Counted from the first letter of the stretch, positions 37,155-50,573 are shown. The stretch is DNA of 64,000 nt from Edolisoma coerulescens (GCA_013397115.1 VWZW01006279.1:951752-1015751), one strand, 5' to 3'. Numbers and translations: made by a program. Notes: generated by a model not told the origin, from the letters alone.

Positions 37155-37735
37155 TGCCTCAGTCTTCACTGGTGAGGTTTCACTGGCCTCTGTTCTTAAT
37201 GAAAGAGTTCAAGAAGGACATCGAGCCCCATCAGGGAAGAAGGACCATGTCAGGGAATACTTGGGAGAACCTGACCCATGCAAGTCAATGGGACAAAACA
37301 GGCTGCATTCAAGACTGCTGAGAGAGCTGGTTCATGTGTGTACAAAGCTGTTGTCTTTGAATAGTCATGGAGACTGGGAGGAGGCCCAATTCCTGGACAA
37401 AGCCAAATGTTGTACCTATCTCCAGGAAAGGTCAAAAGTGAACTCCAGGCTCCTCAGCCTATCTTCACTCTGTGGGAAAAGCATGGAGGCAGTTCTCCTG
37501 GAGCAAATCTCTGCATAGATGTAGGAAGTGAGTGACAGCCAATGTCATGGACTGCCTTGGAGGAAAATCCCCTTCCCTGTAAGAACAGTCAGGAAATGGA
37601 ATAGATTGCTTGGAGGCCCTCCATCCCTGGACTCAACTGGAGAAAACACTGAGTAAGCTGGTTTGATTCTAGCTGACCTTTTTGAGTGATTGGTTGGATA
37701 ACAGGCTTCTTGAGGCCCTTCTCACCTGAATGAGT
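37155..37735 (+). mobile_element. Old CR1 LINE fragment, internal reverse transcriptase
   Basis: The + strand, allowing frame changes, matches the part of CR1 ORF2 before and into the reverse transcriptase: SVFTGE-like start near 37155, REYLGEPDPCKSMGQ, LRELVHVCTKLLSL and then LCGKSMEAVLLEQIS near 37470-37515 (family pattern PGKVMEQLILEAIS). It then jumps, with the catalytic part missing, to sequence like the CR1 3' end (about 37600-37735: GGCCCTCCATCCCTGGA, CTTCTTGAGGCCCTTCTCACCTGAATG). Much more decayed than the other CR1 copies, with an internal deletion. Inactive. Confidence 0.75.
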
Positions 37736-39860
37736 CTGAGTCAACGAGTCTATAATGGACAAGATGTCAGAGGTGGCAGATTAATCCTGCGGTGCCATTT
37801 GTATGTTATGGCAGAGTGCATCAACAAAGCAGAGACATTTCTTTAATTACGTAAAGATGCAAGCCTCTTGGTCTGCATCCATGTTTAAGCAGGGGAGTAA
37901 CTCAAGTGTTGGGGAAAGAGAACTGCAGGTGATGAGGGGCTGATTAACAAATCTTACTACAGGGTCTTTTTATCTAATACTTTTCTCTGTGATTTTTTCT
38001 CCGTGATTTTTTTTTTCCTAGAGCTTTAATTTTGTTATTTAAAGGCCATGACCCATTATGTTAGGGATATAGTTGCAAACAGAAAGACAGCAGATAAATC
38101 TGTATGGGATTTTTAAATGGACAGAACAGCATTAGTTGAACATATGACGTCCATTTGTGAAAGCTGGGAAGGAGGAAGAACAAATCACATATTTGTAACT
38201 TAGAAATTAATGCAGTCATGCAAAACTTCTGTTATGTGGACTTTGAGGATCTATCTACAGTTGAATTTTTATACTGTGATTGGCATTACACAGATGGGAA
38301 AGGAGGATAATACGGCGAGAGAAGTGTCAGGGCATGAAAGCATAGAAAAGCGTGCTAGTGGTTTTTCTGGTTTTGTGCTTCTCACAAATGCTGCTATTCA
38401 TAGGTCATCTGAATGGAGGATTTACTTGACATTGCAGAAAATATTTTCTGCATTCAGTGTAAGAACATTCTCTGTAAGTCTATTCTAGCTGGTGGCAGTT
38501 TTGGACACAATGCAATGTTGATAATTTGATTGTTTACCTAGTATGAATTTTGCATGAGAAACATGGGAACTACAAAGCAGCTTTCAGTTTGCACTTGTCA
38601 GTAAGGATTCTGAAAAGGCTATTCATATTGGCCTAGTAATGTGCAAAAAAAAAAAAATCAATCCTTTTAAATTAGGATTTATGAGTAATCTGGATTTCTG
38701 TGCAATGGATACTTGAGGAGAGAGCCTTTTTTTTTCATCTTTTTTCTTTTCCTCCTAGAAATATGCATGTACTGCAGTCAGGATCTGCATGTGGGAACTC
38801 AAATACATGATGGACCAGGAAACAATGTGAATTTGGAATGAGTTGCATTCCTCTGTTGGCCTCAATACTGTCAGAACAGTCTGTTTTCAGAGAACTTGCT
38901 CTTGCCCAGAAGCTTCCAACTCCAGAAGCTCTTTCAGGTATTAAAGAGCAGTTAATTGCTTCCCTCTACTTGAGAGGAACAAACATTCCGACTATTTCAT
39001 TGATCTATTTTCTTAACAACTGCACAAATATAGCAAGCTGTGCTATGGGATGGAAAGAAGGGGCTTATGCGCTGTAGGATTTGATGGCCGCAGCTCTGAG
39101 GGAACTCACCTCTCATCTCTCCAAGTTCACACACCTTTTGTGGAGTGGTGTCAGTGGGATAGCTGGAAGAGATCCTAGTGTTGCCTAAAGAAGAATCTTT
39201 CTGAAAGAAAGCATGTGTTTACAGGCAGAGGGAACTTTTTGGAACAGCAAATTAGTTCCACCTTGTTTCAAGGAATGAGTAAAGGGAGTTCATGCAAGTC
39301 CTTATTTTGATTCTGTATCTGAACACCAGTGTCGAGCTTCTTGGTAACTCCAGTTTTTGAGGATCATTAGGGTCTGTATTCCAAAGGCACAACACTAAGA
39401 TAACCTGTGTTCTGCCTTTTAGAGACGTAGAGCAGGGGCTGCAGTAGAAGTGACTATTTCGTGGTGGTGTTGTGTGTGTGGCAAAAAAAGGAAAACAAGC
39501 TCAGACTCCTATTTACTACCTTAACTCTCATATTTCTCTGAGGGAAAAAATCAACAGTCTTATGCTATTTACATGATACGCTGGCAGAAATGTTCTTTTG
39601 TAACTGTGTAGATGTTTTTCTGATGTGCAATTAAACTTGGTGACTTTGTGTGTTTCGATGTGTCAGTAGATCCTTCCTTCAGGCCTGAGCTGCAGAGAAA
39701 CCTTTTCCATATTGGAATGTGAACATGATGTTAATTGAGACAGTAGTAGCATGGTTGGTGGTATGGTCAGGGTTGCACCATCAGCACTTGAAGTACCTTA
39801 TGGTAATGGTCACAAGGCCACAAGAGTGGCCTGATTAGCAAAAACCAATAGACTATGTCT

Positions 39861-40060
39861 TTAACTTGATTTTAAGTTATTGCTATCAAAAGCGTTTATT
39901 GTTGCATGCCATTTCATAGGTATTAACTCAGCAGTGGGGGCGTAATTGTTGAATTCTGCATCTGAATAAATAACACTTAGCTTTCTGCTTATGGTGTTTG
40001 GAAGAATGTTCTTTCTAACCCTGGGAATCCTTTGTTTCTCAGTCCCCAGGTCTGTATCTA
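39861..40060 (-). other. Possible - strand terminal exon
   Basis: On the - strand a long C/T tract (CCTCCTCTTTCCCCCTCCCC and onward) ends in AACCAG. It is followed by an open frame of about 66 codons (DTDLGTEKQRIPRVRKNILP and onward) to a stop near 39861. An AATAAA lies at + strand 39895-39900, just before the stop. The whole - strand frame is open for 181 codons back to 40406, unusually long here. No paired donor is seen and the protein is not recognised. The C/T tract may be simple low-complexity sequence. Confidence 0.2.
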
Positions 40061-40404
40061 CTGGTTTTGGGAAAGGGAGGGGGAGGGGGAAAGAGGAGGA
40101 AAAAAAAATGGCAAGGTAATTATCTCCACTAATAGGCTGCCTGCTTGTACTTGATTGAAATGCAGGCTGGCTCTCCTGTATCACTGATTTTATTCCCAAA
40201 GAGAAGTTCCAGTTGTCTACAAAGCCAACACCTTTGGACAGGCACCATCTGGCCAGCTGCTTATTAACTCCCATGGTCCTGCCTGATTCTACTGGTAAAG
40301 AGACCAGTCTCAGAGAAAGCAAACTAGAAGGATTCTGCCAGGGGCCCCAAGATCTCTCTTCCCTAAAGAAAAATGAATTCCATGCAGCCTCCCTAGCGGG
40401 TACC

Positions 40405-40460
40405 ATGTAAAAATAATTAAAAGGGTACTGAGGAAAAACAGCTAATTAAAAAGACTAAAC
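40405..40460. promoter_or_regulatory. Pair of TAATTAAAA homeodomain-type sites
   Basis: TAATTA cores at 40414-40419 and 40443-40448, each followed by AAA, lie 29 bases apart in a repeat-free patch. TAATTA is the core of many homeodomain sites, but it is frequent in AT-rich DNA. Confidence 0.2.
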
Positions 40461-42098
40461 ACTGAGTCCTCTCATCCTTGAGGCCAGCCAGGCTTTTCCT
40501 GTGGGGAGGCCAGAAGTCAATTGTGTCTTTATGCTGTCATTTCAGTTGCCCTGTTCTGAACCTGTGTGCATGCTCCTCTACATCCAGGTACAAATCAGGG
40601 CACCGTGGTTCGCAATGCACCCTCATACCCACGGGGTTTGCTGCCTGGCCATGCTGACCTGACACTCCCTGGTGACTTTACTGTCCGTCTACAGCACCAG
40701 AGGTGGACTCCATCGAGCAGGATTTTTAACAGTTCAATTTTTTTACCGCACTGATCCTGTGAGGGCAGACTCATAGGATGTCAGGGTGGGCAGGTTTGAA
40801 ATCTGTAGTCCCGTTGCTGCTATGTGTTTGAATGGAAGCATAAATCAAGCATACCAGAATCTTTAGGAATGATAATACACTACACGGAAATCTAAAATTG
40901 CTGCTGGCTGGAAGAAGAATGTTCATTGTTGGGGTCTTTAATCAGAGTGCTATACACAGGGAGCTTTAACTTCTGTTGAAAATACTTTTATATGAACAAA
41001 AGGAAGACTTGGGTCTATTGTTGTATGCTACACCTGTCACCATAGGGATCTTATTACATTTTTAAATTGAAGAAGGGTGATTGGCTTTAGAGAGGCATTA
41101 GAGGGTACTTGTAAGTTCATAAATGATCGGATAGCTGATCTGATAGAAAATCTGAAAATTTTCTTTCCCCAAAATCTTCTGAAATTTTGGACTCTATTAA
41201 GATAGGAAAAAAAAATCGATGTTGTTTTTACAGAAATATCTTTACAATTAATATAAAAAGTAGCATAAGTAACTGTTACATGATCACTGCCTTATTCTGA
41301 TTTAAAAAAAAGAAGATATTTTTTCCATTATCCGTCGTTAGGTAGTTTCATTGCTAGGCACTGTGGTCCAAAAATATTTTCTTTGTTTGAAGTTCTCTGA
41401 CATAAATTAAAAATGAATCCTCAGATCTTTTCAAAACTGTAAGTCTGATGGAAAAACATATGTTCTCTGATTTCTACTCCAATGTTCAATTATTTTGAAG
41501 ATTGGGGAAAAGAGTAAAATTAACCAGAAATGTCTGTCAGCTTGTGAGAGTCATGCCATATCACAGTATATGGCCACACTTAAATCCTTCTATTGTTCTG
41601 TCATAATGTTGGAACTCTGCAGGACTTGTTTTCACCTGCTTGCACTTGGAAACTTGTTCTGAACAAAACAAAAAAAAATGCAACAGACTCGGGTACCTGC
41701 TCTTTTTTCCAGCTTCCATTCCCTTTTCTTTTTCCAGAGGGACTTCTATTTTTTGCCAAGCAAAACACACAGCAGAATTTCTGGCACTGTTTCTCCTGCT
41801 GGGAAATGAATGGTACAACTCATAATCACTAACATTGTGCACAGATGCTCAGAGAGATGATAGAAATGGAAAACTGACCATAAAGCAGCTGCATTTTGCT
41901 GTGATTCCCCTAATGCTGGGTAATCAGAAGTTTTCTATTCTCAGTAATTAAACCAGGGAATATTACACATAGAGGGCAATGGCTGAAATGAGTATCAGTA
42001 AGTTATCTGCAAAAAGGTGTGGGCATGTAAAATATTTTAATCTGCAGGTTTGATTATTCTTTCTGTCTCATATGTGTGGAACCACTTTTATCATCTGC

Positions 42099-42114
42099 AA
42101 AAAAAAAAAAAAAA
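42099..42114. repeat. A16 homopolymer
   Basis: Sixteen A in a row. No retrocopy was recognised upstream and no target-site duplication is obvious. Confidence 0.9.
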
Positions 42115-44698
42115 GAAGTTACTAAATAAAGGTTGATAGAATTGGCTTCATCTTTAGCCTATGTCTTTTCCAACTTCACTTTTACCATGTTTTACACTTG
42201 TGCTTGAGGACAAGCATTGGCCAGAAACGTGCAATTGAGGTAAACTTTCATTTGAAGTCACTCGGAGTTTAGTCTGTGTGAGATCATATGGGATCAAACA
42301 GCACACTGGAATAATCTCAGTTCATGTTTGGTGTTAAGCAGTTCCAATGCATAGTGCACACATGGAGCTTCCTTAGCAAATCTGCACAGATGAGCAAACC
42401 ACAATTAGTCACCACAGCCAGAAGATCTAGTACTGTGCTAATCTTCCCATGCAAGTAAACAGAAAGTATGCTTACTCTGCTTTGTGTATTCTTTCAAGAT
42501 CCTGTGCCAATATATTATCACACCATGTCCAGAGTATTGCTGGAGCATCCCTGTGTGTCACAGGGACTGAGGAAAATAGTGATGTGAAGCATGGCATAAA
42601 AAGGTTTTATTTTAAGGACAATTTCATGACTGAAAGATAATAATATCACTTTGGGCAAGAACATTATATGCACAATTTTTTGTAATATTTGAGTTGATAA
42701 TTAGGGTCTGGAAATCTTACTCTAAAAGAAGTTGAGGCTTGAAAGAGTGTGTGTGTATGCCTCTATACAAACTTTATGTATGTACAGACACAAATAAATC
42801 CTCTTGCCTCTGTCAGTGAGGCTAGCGGTGTTCACCTGTACAGTATTTTTTTGGAGGAGTCTTAATCTGAGTAATGAGCACTAGTAAAAACAGGTAGCTG
42901 CGTCTTTATTTGCTTTTAAATGGCTGTGCTTTTGTTTTGCCACACTACCTTTCAGATGCAATCATTTTTCACCTTCAAATCTGGAATAGCAGCATCTCAG
43001 AAGGGTAGTGTCACAAGCGAGAATAAGTGCAGCATTTTTACTTCTCCTTTCCTTTGAAAACACATTTCAAGGCAGCCTTGACAGAGTAGTTGCTATATAT
43101 ACTAGTGCATGTCAGAAAATCTACTGCATGCTACCACAGAAGCATTAAAGTGAGTGACTAACTAGAACTAGGCCTATTAAGGCTTATTGTAATTCTATGA
43201 AAAGTCTCTTGTTGATTTGAAAGTGGTTGATTTGAGAGTGGTTGACTCTTCTATTCTTTAAATTCTTGTCTGATGCTTTCCAATATTAAGGGCTGATCTT
43301 GAAAAATCTGAGTATTCAAACATACAGGTAATATTTCAGGGTCCTTACTCTGCATTCATTCCTCCTTTCAGAGTGGAGATCAGAATATCCAAGGATGGAT
43401 AACCTTGAAAATTTGACTAGGTCAGACTTTCTCTAGCATGTAAATCTTGAAACATCTTTGTTAATTCATTTAATTGCTGTATTACCAATAGTCTTTGAGA
43501 CCTCAGTGGCTGGCTGTGTCCATTCCTCAATCCCATGTTTTCTCAGATGAATCCACCCACTCCTGCTTTGCCCCTCTCTGACTGGTGAATCATGAATATC
43601 ATGTGGCCAGCTCTTGAAGGCCAATCGCCAGTGTTCAAAGCAGTCCAGTGACTCTGCATTAGTTCTGTTCGATGGTTAAACTCCCAGATAAGACCCAAGC
43701 TCTTGAGACCTAAAATGCAACTTTTGTCTGGTTTCTTAGACAAACATTCTGTTAACTCCAATCAAGCCAAAGACAAATGCTCTTAAGTCTGGACAGTTTT
43801 CATAATCTCAGTTTTAGTGTTGGGGCCAGGTTTCCAGTGGCTGATCCAACAGATAAATGAAACACACATGAGAGGTCTTGGGCCAACAGGTGTTGCAGCT
43901 GCTTTTATAATGTGAAGCTGTAGAAAATAAAATGCCTCAATCATATATGAACCAATTGTTCTGGCATAAAACTGTCTCCAGTCTTCGAATAGCCTGCTTT
44001 GGGAGACATCACAAAGCATTACAGAATGTCTTTGAGTGACAATTATTTAGAGAAGTTACTGCCCTCATAATGTAATTTTCCAGTGTCAGTATATAATTAG
44101 GCAGAATGAATAAAGAAGAGTTTCCATTGTGAAATACAGAGAAGCTGCTGTGCCCCTCCCAGTCCAATGCTGCTGAATAAATCAAATTTAACTTCCAGTT
44201 GGGCAACTTCTGGGTTTCCTAGCTTTGAAGCCTGCACTGAGCTTGCTGTACAAATGGTGCATCTGACTTCTGCCTTTGATCTTCAAGGATCCCTTGGAAA
44301 CATTATCTAAATGTTTAAAAATTTGGGGTTTTGTTTTTTTTCCCATATTTTGATCAATTTGAAAACTGCACTTGTGGAACATGTTACCTGCATAATGCTG
44401 AAAGACAAAATTTTTAGCAATAGCAACATCACAACTTGCTGAAAGTCCTATTTTTCACCTCAGATGCACCTCAAACCCCATCTCATCCTCCTTGGGGGAT
44501 GTCAGAATCTTTGTTGCATCAATTCCTCCTAGATGGTGGAGATTCTTGACATTTAAGAGGCTGGACTATCAAGCAGCTGTCAAAGGCTGTTGTAGAAGAC
44601 ATTCCACACTGTGGGATCTGCATGCTTCTGTAGATGAAAATGAAAGCTTCAGTTTGGCAGTGCCTTCCAGGTGCTCTTGAGCTATGACAATTTTGAAC

Positions 44699-44711
44699 TG
44701 TGGTCTGCGGT
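44699..44711. promoter_or_regulatory. Tandem RUNX-type cores
   Basis: TGTGGT and TGCGGT, both matching the RUNX core TGYGGT, occur on the same strand seven bases apart within TGTGGTCTGCGGT. The surrounding 44660-44780 sequence is repeat-free and of mixed composition. Confidence 0.35.
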
Positions 44712-47700
44712 TTATATTTCATTGTTTTCCTTCCGAGAGGCCAAGTTTACCCAATGATCATGGATTTATTTAAATGTCCCTAAAAGCACTCCTGTTTGCT
44801 GTCTGTGTTTGGGACAGTTTGTGTAAGCAATTCCTCAGCAGATACAGGCATTTGTTAATTACAGATCATAGCAGCAGTTTCAGTAATAAGGTTTCAGGCT
44901 GGGAAGGAGATATTTGGGGATAATGTATCTTTTGCTAAATGGATCAGAATGTCAAATACTTTGCTTGATTGCTCTTTGTGATAGGAAATAAAAATCCTGT
45001 TCTCAACAGGGAATGAGCTCACTGGAAGAAAAACTATCAGTTCAGACCACAGGTTACTGAATGTGGTGTGGAAAAGGAACCTGCCAGAAGAGTGCACCTT
45101 AAACAGGAAGTCCCTTTGCAGCTGGATGGCTGGAGGATGATGGAGAGAGCTGTGCTGGCAGCTCCAGGTTCTTAATGACTCTAAAGACTGGTGAGAGGCT
45201 TGTTCATTAGCCAACAGCAATCCATGGTGTTCATGCTCTTCTGCAGCTGGAAAGCCAAATAACTGAGCAACCAGAGAACTCTGCTGCTTTACAAGGCTCT
45301 GTGAACAAGGTTTTCTAACCTCTATGTTAGAAATTGCAGCAATGATTGTGGTCTAGACAAACAGTCCTAAACTACCTTACAAAGACGCAACCATCCACCT
45401 ACAGCTAGAACACCATGTGGTCTGACAGCATGAGCTCTTAGGGTGGCTTTACAGTGCCTGTGCATAGTGTTTTGTTGTGATAGGGGTGTTGTCAGCCTCT
45501 CAGCTACCTAGTTTTAAGCTTGCTTGGATGCAAACACCTTGTGTTGTGATGTAGAGCCATGTGGAGATGTGGCTGTGGATTCTGTGATGCTGTTTAAGTG
45601 TTTGGGAATGCTCAACAGGAAGGCCCCTTTCTGGTCAGGGAAGAGTGATCATGCTCTCCAGGTACCTCCACAGGTTTTTCCCCCCCACCCCAGCTGAAAT
45701 ATTTTTATGGTGAGATGAATCACCGTCTGGTGATGCTTCCCTCTCTGTTGAGGCAGCCTAGATGTCTAGTTTAGATTAGATGCTGACTTTTGGACAGCTA
45801 AAGATACTGGGGTGAATGAAATTCTCTGGACCATTTCCTCTTTGTGCTTGGAGAATATACCCACATGCCACAGGGGATATTGTTCCTGCAGGATTGTGAT
45901 AAATAAGAAATAAGGGACTGATCTTTCTCTTTTGGATAAAGCCCAGAATCAAGATGGAAAAAAAAAATCCTGTGTATATAACCCTTTATTTCAGAGCAGA
46001 CTTCCATTTTTAGTTTCCCAATCTTTGCCTTTGTGTTGGGAAGGGATCATATGCTTGCAGCTGCATAGTTACAGAAATACTGCAAATAGATTGCATAGTA
46101 TCCTCTGTGTGGCAAGCCTGATTGAATTATCTTTTGAGGTGAAGTTTCTGCATTTTGCCTAATACTTGGAAGATTTTTTTTTCCTAAATGTTTAAGAAAA
46201 AGTGAGGTATTAAGATTTAGAAGAAGCCCCTGTACACTTAGAACTAATGGGAATATACCTCATAAGCCCTTTTTGCTGGGATGCTCTTGGAAAGAACAAG
46301 CACTTGCTATAGTCTCAAACATGACTTGGAGATCTGCTTGATCTTTTGTAAATAGTGACATTTGCCTTATGATTAATCAGAAATGATAGAAAAATAAATT
46401 TAAAGGACTGCATTGATTTTTCTTAAGTGTAGGGAGGATGGAGGGAGTAGAGCAGAATTTAACTCATCTTGGTGGTTTGAAAACAAATCATCTATTTAGG
46501 ATACTGGAGCTTAGAAGTAAAATGCACAATAATCAAACATCAACAAATATGAGAAGCCCGACAAATGCAGGCAACAAAGTTATTTTTGCCAAGTGCAGCT
46601 TTTGAAGCTCCTTTTTCTGTGTATGTATAATAGTGTGTGAACACTGCAGGACTTAAGTATGTTTTGGTGTGTTTGTTTTGTGTATCTTCAGTCTACTGTC
46701 CTGGTCCAAAGCAATGTGTTGTATTCAATGTTTTGGAGTAATTCCTGACTGTGGTGCCAGGGAGACATATTAAATGATGTCTTACACTTTCCTAACTGAA
46801 GAAGACTTAGACCCCTAGACCTAATTATGTAATACACAGACTTACATATTAAAATCATGCATCTGTATCCTTATATATAAAATATTTACATCCCACCAGC
46901 CTCAGGTGAGAATGTAACATTTTGTTTCATATTTCACTCTAGTTCAGGAGTGGTCATAGAATGAAGTCTACGTACTGCAAATTATACTTACAGCAACATT
47001 AGCAGAACTGTTGGCAATCCTCTAGGGCTTGATCCTTCATTTTAAAAAAACCCACCACAAAAAACCATAACACTCAAACCAGAAATAGGGTGGTACTTGA
47101 TGGTATTACAACTGGAGAAAGCAGGATCTGGAGAAGAAGATAAGAGAAATGATCTTATGGTCTTCTGGCTGTGATACTGTTCAAAAAAGTCCTGGTTGAC
47201 CATCATGGAAAGAGGGGTGGTAGAACTCTGTGGCTGTGGAAGGCAGGAGTTTCACTTTTTGTTAGAAATATTTAAATCCTCAGGGTTCAGTATTTTACTT
47301 CACAGAATCAAGAACGGAAATACCAGGTCTGCCCTGCTCTTAATGACTTTTCAGAAATCCAAAGATTGAACTTGGAATTTCTTGGAGAATCTGGAAGGTG
47401 TTTGCAAGTGTGAAAGGGAAAATTGTTGTCTGGAGGGCTGAGTTCAAGTGGGAAGCTGCATAGTGAGGAAGAAACTCTTGTTTTTTCAGATTTCCTCATG
47501 AGGCACCCCACATGTTTCTTAGGATGTGTAATAGACCAGGAGATATCTTCTCACAGTCAGATTGTTAGAGGTTTTTAAGGGTGTCTTGAGCGTCAAAATA
47601 ATTGTGGGGTTTAAAAATAAATGAGCTGAATAACTTAAACACAGCTTTCAAATGACATTGGCATCATGAACTTTCAAACTGAAACTGCAATCCTGAATAT

Positions 47701-49404
47701 GTTTTGTGAAGAAGTACTGGGTATTCCTGCTGAACTCCTTAGGATTTACGTGCAGGTGGCAAAGCCAATTATTTTAAGGGTTTCCTTGGTTGGGTTTTAT
47801 TTATTTATTTTTAATTCTCTTTTTCCTACAGGCCTTTGTGGTTTGAATAAAACTTTATGCTCTACCCGCAACTTAACCAGATGCTTTTGAGGAGTCTATT
47901 GATGTTTGAAGTTTGCCAGAGGGGATGATTTATAGCAGAATTTAACATTTAAGACCTTTGAAACAAAGCATTGAGAGCCAATGCTTGTGATGATGTGTGC
48001 TAAACACTGGCTGTGAATTCTATGGAATTTAGGAACCTGAATCTTCTTGTATAGCAACACTGCCTGTGGGATACCTGCTAAAGGGTGTGTGTGTGTAAGA
48101 GAGAGTGATAAAAACTTTCTTTCCCTGAATTTTTGCTGTATGCTACCACAGGATAGTGCACAGAGCTGAGCAAAGTCCTGAGCTAACTTCAGCAAAGAGA
48201 GTTCGTGCACTGCAAGCATCAATGCCATGCTGTGCTCGGGCTAACTGGCCCAGCCCAGAGCAGGCTGCTTGTCACATCACCATTGTGCCAGGGGCTTGGT
48301 GGCACTTCAAGCCCCGTGTTGAGAGAGGGACCGTGGCTGCCAAGGGATGTCAGACTGTGAGGCTGCATCAGAGCAGAAGGAGGAGTTCTGAAACCCCACT
48401 AGATAATGGGTCTTGAGCCGTGGGAGTTGCTCTTCAGCCTTTATCCTGCTTTCAAACTTGATGTGCCAAAAGCAGCTGGATCAAAGGCCTGTTTGATCAT
48501 CCAGCCATGTGCTTGGGAGATGAGATCAAGAGCACTGCACCTTGGTGCTTGTTGCTCAGTGCTGAGCCTGGGAGGTGGAAGCGCATTGTGTGACCCTTTC
48601 TGTCTGGGCTCAGTTGTGAGAATCTGTCTTGGTGGCAACCTGAGCAAAATAATGGCAGGTACCCTGGCACCATATGCCTGTGAAAACATTGGCCTTGAGG
48701 CCAGCAGGAGGCAGTGAAAACCTGTAGAACATTCTTCTTTAGTCTTGATTTCTTTTAAATTCAGGTTTTTTTCTCTCCTCAGTGGCAAGATGTCAGTAAA
48801 TCTTGTTGTTGTAATCAGCTTTTCATTATAATACATTTAAGAATCTTAGTAAAACTCAGTACAGAAGGAGGTGTGAAATTCTGTATAAAAACCAATTGGA
48901 TTCTAAAGACATATAAGTACCATTTTTGACTGAAGATCTGTGGGTTTGTAATAAAGCATCCCTCACACCTACTTTTACCATCAAACTGGGTGAAGAAATG
49001 TGGAAGTCTTATCTATATTTATGCAGATCCCATACATCATGTATTGAGAGACTTTCGATTTAATGAAAAGTTCATCCTGTGCTAAAGTTGGGATAAAATG
49101 ACCTTGTGGCTTCAGTTAGGATTTTGTATGCACTGGGAAATGAAAGAGCAATGCTATAATTGTAGATACTCTCTTTTTTCCTTTTTTTTTTTCTGTTTTC
49201 CCCTTACTGAGGAAGGAAGACGATTGGCTGCCAATTAATGCAGAAGGCCAGTAACTGTTCTTAAGGTATTCATAGCAGGGATTAAACAAATGGATAAAAG
49301 GTGCAAATTCTTTCCTAAGAAATGTAAATAATTTGTTAGGGGGTTGATAAATTTCTAATGCACTAGTGTATTTGAAAAAGGGTAAGACTATTCTCACATA
49401 AGTT

Positions 49405-49460
49405 GCATAGGTTTTAAAGCCAGAAGAGATCATTAGAATGCTATCACTGCATAGTAACAA
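49405..49460 (-). mobile_element. Possible ancient CR1-type 3' end scrap
   Basis: GGTTTTAAAGCCAGAAGAGATCATTAGAATG resembles, in reverse, the 3' end seen in old sauropsid CR1 elements (TTTAAGGCCAGAAGGGACCATTA-type). Only about 35 bases fit, so the match could be chance. Confidence 0.25.
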
Positions 49461-50243
49461 ACTGCAGTATTTTACCCAGGTGTTTTCTCAGCTGCTTTCG
49501 AAGACGCTAAGCACGCGGTTTAGGAGACCTGGTCTTGATTTAGTCTTCTATTAACAGAGAATTCTCTACAGCCTTCCCAAACTGAGGTTTTACACTGATT
49601 AATTTCACAGATTAGTACTGTAGTTCCTTGATCTGTTTTATCTGGCATAATTCAATGTGTCTGCTGAAAAGGGCATTCCCACTGTCATCTATTTGCTTAT
49701 TTCTGCCTCTCCCTTGTGCCAGCTCTGGTTTTTGTGCTTTCTGGGTGAAACTGAGGTAGTTTGTTGCCAGATGAGTTTCCTAACCTGCATAAACCAAACA
49801 ATTATTTGGCTTTCAGCTTACTCAGTTATTTAGTTTGGTTAATACTGATGCAATGGTGATAGTGGGAATGAATGGCCAAAATATGGAGGAGAAATATGGG
49901 ATTGGCCTCTTTAATCAGCAACACTGAGCAATGACAGATTAAATGGATTATGGAATAATGGTGTGAAACATAACTAGCAAGTAGCTAACAGCTGACACTA
50001 GACAAATTCAGATGTGCGAAAGTACTTGTGTGGCCAATGAAGATAAAGAATCCTTTGCTATCTGACACTTACAGTTGGAAAATTTTATTTCAGAGGTAGA
50101 GAAGTTTTTACCCTTACAGAGTATATGACATGTCTTTTTTTTGACTGTCTGCACTGAATTCAGAATTTGGAAGGACAACCAATATTCCTGCAGAGGGGGG
50201 TGGGTATTTGGATACTATAGGAGGGGGTGGGGGTGGGAAGAAA

Positions 50244-50248
50244 NNNNN
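50244..50248. other. Assembly gap (5 N)
   Basis: Five N lie inside a G-rich, GGAAGAAA-flanked low-complexity patch (about 50195-50260). The same motif GGAAGAAA occurs on both sides, which suggests contig ends joined across an uncertain overlap. Confidence 0.99.
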
Positions 50249-50573
50249 GGAAGAAAATAAACACAACAGTCTTGAATCCTCATCCATGAGGTGAAATTCT
50301 TACTCTCTGCTGCCTGTTGTGTCAGCAGCTCACATTCACACACCTCCCAACTCAGTCAGGAGTCAATTCTATTGCTTCCTTTGAACCTTATCCATGTGAC
50401 AAAGCAAAAGTGTCTTCTGGGGTTCTTGGCAGGCTGGTTCAGTGCAGGCTGGGCTGAAACTACGGTGATTTGTAATACGCATTTGCAGAGAGATGTTCCT
50501 CTGCAATGTTTTCCTTTGCTATAACTGGAAACAATGTTGTGTGAGTGCTGACAATCTGAAGAGGGCAGACAAA

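Noticed and set aside
43543..44382. Run of four adjacent - strand open frames
   Set aside because: They change frame repeatedly, lack splice signals between them and resemble no known element or protein.
47831..47890. Terminal-exon candidate after TTTTTCCTACAG with AATAAA
   Set aside because: The AATAAA falls within about 20 bases of the acceptor, leaving no sensible exon.
48156..48836. Cluster of overlapping + and - strand frames in a GC-richer patch
   Set aside because: Open frames on both strands overlap each other, no paired splice sites stand out and no peptide is recognisable; it may be an old repeat.
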